Below are positions 1-10,463 of a stretch of DNA of 64,000 nt, piece by piece; the stretch's first letter is position 1, and each line of letters starts with the position of its first letter. Below the pieces are notes generated by a model. It ran no database searches. It was given only the letters and a program-made list of their open reading frames with translations, and was not told where the DNA came from. The position numbers were made by a program, and so were the translations under genes. This DNA is from Tillus elongatus (Eukaryota; Arthropoda; Insecta; Coleoptera; Cleridae). The DNA lies in assembly GCA_964006375.1 (NCBI GenBank), contig OZ023267.1:34037266-34101265 (forward strand). The letters run 5' to 3'.

Positions 1-453
1 ATACTCTATTTTCAAATTAACAGTTGTGCTAGGCTCACTGCTCGTTGGTTTAATAATAATTATCCAAATGAAAATGCGAATGATTCGTATGTGGCCAAAT
101 TGGTGCAAAAGTTTGTCGATACTGGGTCTGTCTGTAATGTAAAACATCAGCCACAGCGATCAATCAGAAATGAAGCTGTGGAAGTTGGTGTTTTGGGGCA
201 TGTTGCTTTGGATCCAACTCAAAGTACGTGTCAACTAGCTCAAGCCTCAGGAGTTTCCCCTTCTTCCGTACAAAGGATTTTAAAAACGCACAAAATTCAT
301 CCATACAAAGTTCAATTACCGTCAAACTATCTAATTTCGAACAATATTACGTTATTTTTATGGATACAAACAAGTTAAGGAAGAAAATGGATTGTTATCC
401 TCAATCAGCTGTGCTCATAGATAACCAACGTTAGTTTCTCAAAATGAGAACAG

Positions 454-458
<5 letters not shown>

Positions 459-516
<58 letters not shown>
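459..516. repeat. (TA)n tract
   Basis: A simple TA dinucleotide tract inside the pogo-like element. In the second copy (about 58556-58593) it is roughly 20 bases shorter, while the flanks are identical. Confidence 0.95.
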
Positions 517-519
<3 letters not shown>

Positions 520-891
520 CTATTTATCGAAAAAAATGTTGACGTCAGAAATTAGAGTCTGAATGCTGTAATTTCGGACATGATATTTTTAATGTGATTT
601 TAATATATTTTCAGGTGTCGGACACTTATGAATATTGACGTGTATTACGGACAAAATATCTACGAACCCAAAGAGTAAAATGAAGTTTTTGTGGGGAAAA
701 ATTAAGTGCAGAACTTAAATTAACATAAGATTTATTGTTTTTATGAAAGGCGACAAAATTTTTAATTACAAGAACGGAAAATATTACAATTTAACACATA
801 TAGAATATGTAGTACATTTGTAGGTATTCAAACTTAAAAAGTAATACCTACCTAATTAAAATTTAAGAAGGTTTCATAGGAAAACTATATT

Positions 892-2635
892 CTATATTTC
901 CCTCTTCTGAGATCTGGATTTTCTAGCACAGAACAAACCTGGGTTGATTGAATTATATATTGATATCTTCTGTGTTAGGGAAAGCAAAATGATCGTTTTC
1001 ATTCTAAGACAACTCACTTCATAGCAATGGCCATGTACACCGATTACTTTCGCTATAAATTTTTTCTCGCATTCATTTTTCATGCCTCTGTTATAAATAA
1101 ATTTGCTGACAATAAAATTACCTGGAACAACACTACGGCTTGCCTCTGCTCTATTTAAGTTAGGTCTCTTTGCATCTAAATCGCCATCAGCAGCTTCACT
1201 CTCGACAACTTCTCCTGATGCACTGCTTTCACTTAATGGCGTGTTTTCAAAAAATATTTCAGTCTCCACTTCATTTTGTCATTTTGTCTGCCTGTTTCGA
1301 TATCTTCGGCGGTGATAGATTTTCCTGATTGGACATAGATCTTTTTGCGCCACTGGTGTCGTGTCAGAGGCCCTCGCCTCTTCTAAATGCTCACCAAAAA
1401 CTTTGCACCATTCTGGGCCAGTATCGGTGTCGGCGATTATGTGTTGGCCACCGGGAAGTCTTTTAAGCACTCGATCAGGATCTAATGGTACTAATCCACA
1501 TGCTCTAAATCCAGATACGATATTTTTTTGTTCAATCGCAGCAGTTGATTTTAATGTTTCGTTTAAGAGGTTTGGAAAATATTCTTTAGGAATCACACCT
1601 CTATGACGTTTTTCCGCTCCAGCAGTGTATTTTTCCATGTCAGCTTCAATGGCCTGAAATAGGCGACATCTAAGGGTTGACATAGATGCGTTGTGTTCGG
1701 AGGGAGTAGGACGAACTGAATATTATACTGCAAACATTTATTTATCACGTTAATAGACGTGTGACTAGCCAAGTTGTCACCAAGTAATCTTTTTTTACCG
1801 TCCCTCTTTTTAAATATGGCAGAGAACCAGTCTTCAAAGATAAATTAATTAAACTAGCCACTCGAGCTCCTGTTGTAAAAATCATTATTTGGGCCATTAT
1901 TGGTCCAGGTGTCGTGGAGATTCTTGGCCTTATACACAGTGTATACCGGTAGTCTTTCTCCAGAAGCGGAGACTGCAAACATAACAGACGTACTGCTTAT
2001 TGATGAGTCCAGTATTCTGTCTGCATGCGTAGCACCGCGACGAACAATAACTTGTTGACTACCTGGTTCATCTGTCATGTTTGTTTCGTCATAATTGACG
2101 ATATTATCTGGAGGCACATCTTCAAGTGTAATGTTTAAATTGTCAAAATAGTCGATTAGTATGGATCTCGAAATAGCAGCACGTTGCCTATTGATATTTT
2201 GGCATAGTCTTGTAGAAAGTGCTTGTTTATTTCTTTTTAAAAAACTTTTCAACCATCTAGGTGTTGGGGTATTGTTTTTGAATCTTTTTTTAGTTATGCA
2301 TTTTCTATCTAAAAACATTTTAACAATATTTTTTACATCAACATTCGTAAGAGGGTATTCCCAATTAGCAGCAGTTATAAGACCTTGGACTATACGATTT
2401 TCGTCTCTTTTTGTAAAAACAGTTGGCCGACCACGTGGACAAATATGTTTCCTTTATATTTGTTACTAATTGTAGACTTAGGAACGCCGTATCTCTCCGC
2501 AGCTTGTCTCATTGACAATCGACCTTCAGCTACATCTAATAAGGCTTTTTCCAATGAGTCAGCGGGATAGGTGACATGTTTAAGTGGGCGTCGACGTTGT
2601 TTCGCATTCTTTTTGGTGACATGTTTATCTGTCAT
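892..2635 (-). pseudogene. Pogo/Tigger-like transposase, frame-broken, copy 1
   Basis: Read from high to low coordinates, the pieces follow pogo-family order. An N-terminal psq/CENP-B helix-turn-helix lies at 2635-2450 (SMRQAAERYGVPKSTISNKYKG). The start of the DDE domain follows at 2318-1854, with the first aspartate in VNYDETNM. The middle, in another frame around 1850-1650, holds LLGDNLASH and CQPLDVAYF with the second and third aspartates about 35 residues apart. The C-terminal part at 1683-1279 has GFRACGLVPLDPDRVL, and a tail with NFIVSKFIYNRG follows at 1269-892. Several frameshifts separate these pieces, so no complete protein is possible. The copy at 58968-60711 has the same breaks. 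Confidence 0.85.
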
Positions 2636-3752
2636 GGAAGAAAAGAGAATTCACTATTAAAATATGAAAAACCAGTTGGAAATCATAAATTTACAAAAAT
2701 ATTCTTATTTCGGACAGATGTTCCAAATTTCGGACATCTGTCCGAAATTAGGTATAAAATGTAACTTTTTCGTAAAATGATTAAGATCAAATCAGTACTT
2801 CATTGTATTTACAAAATAACTTATTAATCAAACTCACAGCACCCTAAGCAAACACGAACTCATCAACTTTTTTAATAAAATAAGTTATACTTTATTACTT
2901 ACCTTAAACTTTACAGACCTTCAATATCCCGACACTTGTGACCATTTGTTACACATGCGTGTTAATGCAGACCTATAAGTGGATAATGTTGGTACACATG
3001 ACATTATAGAAATCTACACGTTAGCTAAGCAAAGTTGGCTCTGTTGACACTACAAAGTCATACCGATAGATGTCACTGTCACTTTTATTAAGTTACAGTG
3101 ACTTGATAGAGAGTCACTGTATATTAAGTCAACCATGACATGTCCGAAATAATGCTTCTGTCCGAAATTAGGAGCTTTGACGATACTCCAGGAACTCAAT
3201 GAAGATAATCAAGATAGAAGGTTGGAATTTTGTGAAGAAATGAGCCAGCGTTTAATTGAAGACCCAAACCTATTATTTAATATTTGCTTTTCCGATGAGT
3301 GCACTTTTTTTAATGGAGTTTAAAATAGGCACAATAACCGGCACTGGAGTGATAGTATACCCACATTTGTTCCGTATAGTTCATACCCAACGACCACAAA
3401 AAATAAACGTCTGTTGTGGCATCTTAGGACACCATATTGCAGGAACTCTTTTTATTCCTGGAAATTTAACTGGTGAAATATACCCAAACATGCTTGAAAA
3501 TTTCATTGACCCTCCAATTACACAAATACTAGTGGATGACCAAAATCATAATGTGAAACTGCTTAATTTTCAGCAAGATGGAACACCTCTGCATTGTGTT
3601 ACACCTGTAAGACAGTTTTTAAATAACAGGTTTCCTGGGCGATGGATTGGCCGAAGAGGTTCAATAGAATGGCCGGCTATGTCACCCGATTTATCGCCCT
3701 TAAATTTTTCATTTGGGGACACTTGAAAAGTAAATGTTTTACCACCAACCCG

Positions 3753-4118
3753 GAACCTCGGTGGTTCAGGGGTAAGAACGTGTGCCTCTGAACCGAAGGG
3801 TACTGGGTTCGATCCCAGCGTACTCCTTTTACTTTTTCAGTACAAACTGTAACTTCAACATCAACCGAGGTTCTGGCATTGTATTTGAGCAAGTTGAATG
3901 TCTGCACGTTCCGCCCTTCGGAGGGGACGTAAAGCCGACGGTCCCATGTCCATGCGATGTTGGGCACGTTAAAGATCCCTACCCTCCTTACAGAAAGGTA
4001 GGGGTTCGGCAAAATTTCCAGGATAGTGAGGTGAAACTGCTCCCTGGCGTCGGTGATTGGCCATAGTCGCGGAAATAGGCCGACGTTAAAGAAAATAAAA
4101 AAGCACACACACACACAC
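3753..4118 (+). mobile_element. tRNA-derived SINE, copy 1
   Basis: The head looks like a tRNA gene: an A-box-like tggttcaggggtaag near 3771 and a B box ggttcgatccc near 3809. A non-tRNA body follows, with cgatgttgggcacgttaaag near 3955, and the tail is a short (AC)n run. A 12-base target duplication, accaccaacccg, flanks it exactly at 3741-3752 and 4119-4130, so the borders are firm. It interrupts the C-terminal part of the mariner transposase. The body may be one of the conserved SINE central domains, but I cannot name which. The ORFs called across it on both strands are not genes. Confidence 0.85.
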
Positions 4119-4321
4119 ACCACCAACCCGCTTTTATAGAAGATCTTCGTCAACGGATTGTAGCTGAGTGCACAAGCATAACACCTGATATGCTATAAGA
4201 TGTTAGAAATAGGTTTCAACAAAATCTCTATTACTGTATGGAAGGAAATGGGTCACATTTTCAGTACTTGTTAAATTTAACTTTTAACAAATGTTAAAAA
4301 AAATCAAATTTATTCATTCAT

Positions 4322-4455
4322 TTTTAGTGAATTTTTATTTAAAAAAATTAACTAATAGAGAGGTTTCGATGGTGAGACTTTTCAAAAATTTTTTCAAATG
4401 AGCGCGAACTAGGACCCCTAGAACCTATATCCGGGGTCAGTTTCAATTTTTATAT

Positions 4456-4544
<89 letters not shown>

Positions 4545-4700
4545 TGATAACTCAAAAAATAATTAAGCGCTTTCAATGAAACTCGGCAAGTGCCTTTCTT
4601 TGATTAATGGCTTGGATGAGTTCATTAGCCAGGAAAATCGGACGGGGTTTTCCGGAAAAAAAAATTTCTCCGAAAATAACAAAGATGTTTTAATGAAATT

Positions 4701-4782
<82 letters not shown>

Positions 4783-5054
4783 CCTTTGGAGAGACCTTAC
4801 TAAGTACCAAAATTTAACTTTCTCAGTTTATAGATAATTGAGTTATTCAAATTTTAAATTTTCTTTCAAAAAAATTTTTTTCTCCAAAAATTACAAAGTT
4901 ATTTTAATGAAATTTGGTGAATATCTTGCCCTAAGAAAGACCTTACTACATACCAAAATTAAAATTTTCTAAGTTTATAGAAAACTGAGTTATTCAAATT
5001 TGAAACATTTAATAAAAATTCACTACCATAACGCACTTGCTGCGTCCAGAGTTT
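4322..5054 (+). mobile_element. TA-repeat (HINE-like) element, full length, copy 1
   Basis: The left end is a hairpin, agtgaattttt followed by its near-complement. Next comes a conserved block, gagcgcgaactaggacccc then ccggggtcagtttcaat, then a (TA)n tract (about 4457-4539) and a block starting ccgtctgataactc. This copy has a second TA tract (about 4705-4780). It ends with the subterminal inverse aaaattcactaccat and a terminal stem-loop, ACGCA-cttgc-TGCGT, near 5035. Asymmetric inverted ends, a central microsatellite and a 3' stem-loop are the plan described for Helentron-associated elements (HINE/DINE-1). I infer that class; no Rep/helicase protein is present. Confidence 0.6.
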
Positions 5055-5436
5055 TAATAATTTGTAATATCTAACATACATTTAAAGTATCTTAAATCTT
5101 AACTGAAATTTTCGTGACTTTTTCATTGTGACCAAAACGATGGGGTTTGAGTTTGTAAAGCCGTTTTTGCTTTAACCGTTGCAGTAAAATCCAACAAATG
5201 AGACATCATTGGAAAGGTAATTGTGTACCCTTTGAAATAATGTAGACTCGACCCCACTTCCCATTTGAAATTTTAAGGGTGCATTTGTTTCCCGCTAGGG
5301 GGTCGAAGGGCTAGGTTGGAAAATATGCTTAAGATGTGTCCCCCTAAAAATAAAAAATCACGGGTCCGAGGGTTTATTCCCCAAATTCACCAAAAAAAAA
5401 TAAACCTGGATGCATACTTTTCGTTGGGACAGCCTG

Positions 5437-5897
5437 TATAGACCTTCCTGTTATTATATTGAGTAGCAACATCCATGGGTGTATAAACATTTATCTTTAA
5501 TTTAATGGAAGCAAATTGCCAGTTTTCTTTTAAAAATGAATTCAGCAACAATATATACATACTATTTATAAAAGTTGTAATAGCTCCCAATTGAGGACTA
5601 ATAACGACTATATTATTATTTTAAGTGGCTAATGGCTATATAATTTTAGTGATGCTCAGATAATATTTGCGTGACAGAAAACTATATAATATTGCAGGAG
5701 TATGGTGGTATTATTGTTACCTAACAGTTTAAAAACAATCAATGTTGTCGCATCTTGAGCTCTGAGAAAATAACGAACTCTTTGTTAAGCTTCATCATCA
5801 TAATAATCACGGACTAAAGGCGATGTCGCCTTTTCTTGTGGCATGACTCTCATTAGTTGAATCGGGTTTTTCAGTAGTGGTGTTCTTCATCTAATGG
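5437..5897. other. No gene seen
   Basis: This is sequence to the right of the mariner relic, shared with 63500-63960. I see no coding frame with known motifs and no clear repeat ends. Confidence 0.5.
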
Positions 5898-6152
5898 CCA
5901 GAAATGCCATATAGAAACCTATAAAAAACGTATGGGTTTCTATATGGTCGAATATGAGCATTTGAAACAGGAATTCCGCCATAAACCACATAAGAATCAT
6001 ATATCATTTTTCATATAAATATACAGGGATTCATATGGAAATCCCCATAGAAGCCCATAATTAAATAGGGAAAATATGGTAGCTTATATGGAATTCCGCA
6101 TAAACTGTCTCATAATAGTATGGAAATATATATAGAATATTTCCAAAATTGA

Positions 6153-7277
6153 ACTCCTTAAACAAACTTTTATCATTTAACTATCCTCTCCCTATGATTC
6201 TTCTAATCAGGTCATACCTGCAACAGAGGAAGTACCAGGTCAAACACCTTGGAGCCAGATCTAGAACGTACCCAGCCACGGCTGGTCTCCCGCAGGGTTA
6301 TGCTATCTCCCCTCTGCTGTACAATATATTTGTTGCAGACATTCCGACAGCCCCCCTAAACGTGACATACGCACTGTACGCAGACGACACTACCATCCTC
6401 AGCAGCTCTACTCAGCCGAGGATAATAACCGAACGACTTCAGACCGCCGTAGTCAAGCTGCAATCATGGTATAGGAAATCCCTTCTAGCCATAAACCCCG
6501 ATAAATGTTCAGCTGTCCTATTTTCCAAGAGGAGACACACACCTCACGAACACGTTTCATTAGACAACCATCTAATCCCCTGGCAAGATTCCGCCAAATA
6601 CCTCGGGGTTTTCCTCGACAAACACTTAACATGGCGCCCCCATGTCGATCACGCTCGAAAGAAAGCCTCGATGTTCATCTCGAAGCTGTTCCCACTTCTA
6701 AATAGAAATTCCAAAATGTCCATGAACAATAAGTTGCTCATGTACTAAGTCATTATCCGGCCAGCCTTGACCTATGCATCACCTGCATGGGCCACCGCGG
6801 CCGCAACACATATCAAGACGCTACAAATCATCCAAAACAAAATTTTGAGAATGGTAACCGGAGCGCCATGGTTTGTCCGAAACAGTCAGATTCACTCTGA
6901 TCTGGAAATGCCTTCGATACTTGAGTTTATAACTCAACTATCCACAACCCAGTTCGCAAAACCCGCTTCTCACCCAAATGCTCTTCTCCGTAGTGCCACC
7001 GACTACGACGAGCAACTTCCACACAAGCATAAGTGTCCAAAGCTTATACTTCCCGCTAAGGCCCCCGCAGCAAAAACAAAATAAAAACATTCATACGCTA
7101 AAAAGTCATTGTGTGTAATTCTTTCCGACGGAGGTATGGACTAAGGTCTGGTACTACCAGGGAGGGGGTTTTAGTGAGTACAACAGTATCACAGTACCTC
7201 GATATCCCACGGAACCTACGGGGCCGTGAATGGGGTCTGCATGAGCATTTCCCCCTCCTGCATCCAACAACAAAAAA
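6153..7277 (+). pseudogene. Jockey-like LINE, 5'-truncated 3' fragment
   Basis: It matches the 3' part of the LINE ORF2 at 35654-38332 almost residue for residue. It begins inside the reverse transcriptase (NKLLSFNYPLP), keeps the PQG box (with Tyr for the Ser that usually follows) and YADD (about 6375), and continues through the C-terminal domain (LTYASPAWATAA, SILEFITQL). A TAA at 6746-6748 replaces the lysine codon found in the other copy, and the frame is lost again near 7020-7085. The 3' UTR runs to ctgcatccaac plus an A-rich tail at about 7277. Truncation at about 6153 is typical of incomplete target-primed insertion. It makes no protein. Confidence 0.85.
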
Positions 7278-7884
7278 TCAATGTCTATTATCTATATAGT
7301 TGTATACATTAGGGTCAAGAATTCTAGGCAGTCAATATATGTGATTAGTGATTAAATCAGTGGAAATCAAATATGAAAGTCTCAAGCGAAAAGAAACGAT
7401 ACAAATTTTGAGGTTAAGGTTTAAATTGAATTCAAATATTTTGTTAATGATAAATTTACATCGCAAAAGACTTAGACAGATTGATTCGGGTGGTCGAAAT
7501 CTGAAAGAAAATGTTACTTTGATTTATATTTTCCTTTTCGTTAAAACGAACTAGACCCGATAAATGGAGTTCCTTGGTACGCAAAGCAGCAATGAAAATA
7601 ATACCAATCAAACTTGTGAGTTCTGCTGATCTAAAACATGTTAACGACATTTCTTACACACGTTAATTAGACCACAGGTTGTTTGTTTTTAATAGTTTAT
7701 TTTTAATAGTTAAACGGGATAATTATTGTGGATAAATTAAATTATTTTGTACCCAGCTCCCACCAAACTTCGAAAGCACAAACACATAAACAAAAAACGT
7801 TGATTGTTGAACAGTTGACAATGACTCTGGACAAATGTTCACCAATATAGATCACGTAACAGTTAAGCTTTTGTGGTTCTGATT
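7278..7884. other. No gene seen
   Basis: AT-rich spacer between two LINE fragments. Short open frames here carry no recognizable motif. Confidence 0.5.
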
Positions 7885-10163
7885 GCTTCTTTGACATATA
7901 TCAGTCACCGCGCCCCTTGGTCGCTCAGAACACGGCATGGTCACTGCTTCCTGCGCAATGCAACCCGAGGTCACACAGTCATCACACCCACGTATCGTTT
8001 GGCACTACAACGCCGCAAACTGGGACGAAATGCGGGATTACTTTTCCTCATTTCCATGGGCGTCTGTCTGCTTCTCTCATCCTGACCCCTCTGATATCTC
8101 ACAAAACGTCACCGAAATTATCCAAGCTGCCATGGAATTATTTATCCCACGTACACAGAAAACCTCTTCAGCCACTCAAAAGCCCTGGTTCTCTAAATCC
8201 TGTGACAAGGCCAGACTTGAAAAGGTCAAAGCTCACAAAACGCTTCTACACAATCCCAGTCAAGAAAATCGTCAAGCATTTAACGACGCAAGAAACCGCT
8301 ATGTCCACATTCTTTCTGAGGCAAAAAACTCGTTTAATAACCACATCAAAAGTCCTCTTAAGCTCCAACGGCAGCAAACCCTTCTGGACTCTTGCTAAAT
8401 CTATTGGGAATAATTTCTGCAAAAGCACGTTCCCACCTCTTGTCTCAGGGGATGAAATTGTTTCTACCGCCCTGGGCAAGGCTGAACTTTTTGCTTCGTT
8501 GTTCGCCGGCAATTCTACTCTCAACCCACCTCCAAATGTTCAACCACCAACAGTCCCCAATGTCGCGCATAAAATGACGGATATCATTTTCAAAACTAAA
8601 AAGGTACGAAAGATGCTCTCTTCTCTTAATACCAGGAAAGTCTCTGGCCTTGACGAGATCCCAGCAATTGTTCTCAAAAAATGCGCACCAGAGCTTGCTC
8701 CTGTCCTGACTCGTCTGTTTCAGATATCGTATAATAAAGGCATATTCCCTAGTAACTGGAAGACTACTCGAGTATAACCCGTCCCCAAGAAAGGATCCAA
8801 AGCGCTTCCTAGCAACCTCATGCCTATTTCTCTCCTTTCAGTAGTCTCTAAAGTGATGAAAAAGTATATAAACACCGAATTACTAAAATTTCTTGAAAAA
8901 CACAGTCTAATCCACGACAGGCAGTATGGATTCCGTCAGCGCAGATCGACTGCCGACCTCCTTTCCTTTGTCACCCATTCTTGGAACAAGTCTAGGGAAC
9001 AACACGGTGAATCCCAGATTGTTGCTCTAGACATATCCAAAGCATTCGACCAGGTCTGGCACGCAGCGCTGCTTAATAAACTTCCAGCGTATGGCCTACC
9101 CCCAAAACTTTGTACCTGGACAGCAAATTTCCTCTCCAACAGGAGCATATCTGTTGTTGTGGATGGCGATTCCTCTAAACTGTATCCAATTAATGCAGGA
9201 GTTCCTCAAGGTTCAGCTTTAGCCCCTACTTTGTTTCTTCTCCACATCAATGACCTCCTCTCTAGCACATCCAACCCAATTCACAGCTACGCGGACGACA
9301 GCACTCTCCATTCAAATATACAATATTCTAAGCCTGTCTCTTTAGCCCAATTAGATGAGGATCGCAGACTCATGGAGGGTTCTGTCTCCGTGGATCTCCA
9401 AAAAATATTAGACTGGGGAAGTCGAAATCTTGTGCAATTCAACCCCACCAAAACTAAGTCTTGCTTTCTTTCTCACAAGAGATACACCAGACCCAGACCC
9501 ATCACAATGAACAACCAAGTTATTCAAAGTAATGAGTCCTTTTCTCTTGTTGGCATTTCTGTGGATCTAAATCTTAATTGGCACCAACATGTCACATCAA
9601 TTGCAGAAGCGGCTGCTAAGAAATTAGGTTTCCTCTTCCGGGCTCGCAAATACTTTTCACCAGCTAATCTCTATACCTTATATACTTCACAAATAAGGCC
9701 AAACCTCGAATACTGCTCCCACATCTGGGGTGCCGCTGTCGCTTCTACACTCGCTATCCTAGACTCCATTCAAAGGAGAGCTATACGTCTCATCGGTGAC
9801 CCTACCTTCACCCAAAGGCTGCCATCCCTTGCCTACCGACGTGCTGTTGGTGACTTCTCTCTCTCTCTTTTATAGATATCTGCACGAGCACTGCTCAGAG
9901 GAGCTTTCCTCCATAGTTCCCCCACCTGCTGCCCCCAACAGATCTACCAGGGGAACAGAGCGACTGCACCCTTTTACTGTCCAGGTCACCGGACTTAGAA
10001 CAGCTTGTTATGCCCGCTCTTTTGTCCCGAGGACTTCCAAGTTGTGGAATTCCTTGCCGGCACATGTTTTTCCTTCTCCTCCGAACCTCCAAACCTTCAA
10101 GTCCAGAATTAACAAGCTGCCTCTTTCCTCCTTGTCAACACCCACGGTACGATAGTATTTAGG
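7885..10163 (+). pseudogene. CR1/Jockey-type LINE, ORF2 3' two-thirds, broken
   Basis: The 5' part of the endonuclease is missing. What remains is the linker after the endonuclease (PWFSKSCDKARLEK, about 8185), the reverse transcriptase (QYGFRQRRSTADL; motif A VALDISKAFDQVWH with its aspartate; GVPQGSALAP; SYADDST near 9290) and the C-terminal region ending FVPRTSKLWNSLPAHVF then FKSRINKL. Lesions are a frameshift near 8350, a TAA at 8775-8777, and a frameshift in a TC-dinucleotide run near 9860. A second, shorter copy of the same family lies at 14577-14898. Confidence 0.85.
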
Positions 10164-10463
10164 CTGAAAGCCCTCGTGGTGTGTTGTGGAAATTAAATTT
10201 AAAAAATCGTCATCTTATACGGATTTCCGTGACACATTCAATTATTTCATCAAATGATCCTTATATAAACCAAAAAATGCCGCATAGACTACTTTATGGA
10301 TTTCTATGTGGTATTCCTAGAAAGAGAATACCGTACACATCCACATATAATTCACAGCCCTGCAACATACATTCCCCATTAACCTTATATAGACTAATCA
10401 AACCACATGGGTTTCCTTATACATTTTAATAGTATTTCTATAAGTCATTTCTGGCGGGCCACC

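Larger units (their letters stand above)
319..3183 (-). mobile_element. Pogo-like DNA transposon inserted in the mariner relic, copy 1
   Basis: The element is flanked by TA at 317-318 and 3184-3185, the target duplication expected of pogo/Tc1/mariner elements. Its ends are inverted: gtcaaactatctaatttcg on the left, and the reverse complement of the right end reads gtcaaagctcctaatttcgg. Removing the element and one TA restores the mariner reading frame exactly, which is strong proof of both borders. It carries a CENP-B/pogo-type transposase on the minus strand and a TA tract near its left end. The subterminal motif tttcggaca repeats several times near both ends (for example 2711-2755 and 3140-3170) and may be a transposase binding site. 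Confidence 0.85.
1..4265 (+). pseudogene. Broken mariner-type transposase, copy 1 (three segments)
   Basis: The frame lies in three blocks. Block 1-318 encodes the N-terminal helix-turn-helix (GSVCNVKHQPQR, ASGVSPSSVQRILK). Block 3186-3740 encodes the catalytic half, with FSDECTFF, QQDGTP and MSPDLSPL, so all three aspartates are present. Block 4131-4265 encodes the C-terminus (EDLRQRIVAEC, GSHFQYLL). Blocks 1 and 2 join in frame (Val-Gln-Leu then Leu-Gln-Glu-Leu) once the pogo-like insert and one TA are removed. Independent lesions are a TAA after NGV near 3318, a frameshift near 3345 and another near 4137. It resembles the transposase at 31906-33009 throughout. It cannot make a functional protein. 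Confidence 0.85.
1..5436 (+). mobile_element. Tc1/mariner relic with long terminal inverted repeats, copy 1 (left end outside window)
   Basis: The backbone of the left stack is an old mariner-type element. Its right terminal inverted repeat of about 330 bases is at about 5105-5436 and ends in agcctg followed by TA. The matching left repeat is visible only in copy 2 (57480-57817). The body has been opened by a pogo-like element (319-3183), a SINE (3753-4118) and a TA-repeat element (about 4322-5054). Long inverted repeats also mark the mariner with an open frame at 31490-33559, and the two transposases are clearly related. Confidence 0.8.
1..5937. repeat. Segmental duplication, copy 1 (left end of window)
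   Basis: This stretch matches 58099-64000 in the same orientation. The offset is 58098 at the left edge and 58076 after the first TA tract. I saw only about half a dozen base changes outside simple repeats: position 75, two near 875-880, 3589, and two or three near 5049. The TA tracts and one A-run also differ in length. All internal insertions and all coding lesions are shared, so the duplication is younger than the whole nested stack. The match runs to the last base of the window and probably beyond. It is either a real tandem duplication with a unit of about 58 kb or two haplotypes joined end to end in the assembly. Confidence 0.95.
5898..10454. mobile_element. Possible terminal-inverted-repeat element holding two LINEs
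   Basis: The left edge starts ccagaaatgccatatagaaa. The reverse complement of the right edge starts ccagaaatgacttatagaaa, and some similarity continues for about 40 bases. Inside both edges are many short AT-rich palindromic motifs of the type catatggaaatcc. Two LINE fragments fill most of the interior. I found no target duplication, so this may be a non-autonomous DNA element or simply two inverted members of a short repeat. Confidence 0.4.

Noticed and set aside
3753..3830. A possible true tRNA gene
   Set aside because: A and B boxes are present, but the body continues as a SINE with target duplications, and I cannot fold a proper anticodon arm or acceptor stem.
3677..4153. 158-codon minus-strand frame across the SINE, and a 94-codon plus-strand frame inside it
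   Set aside because: The SINE and its 12-base duplication explain this segment; neither frame has protein motifs, and one runs through the tRNA-like head.
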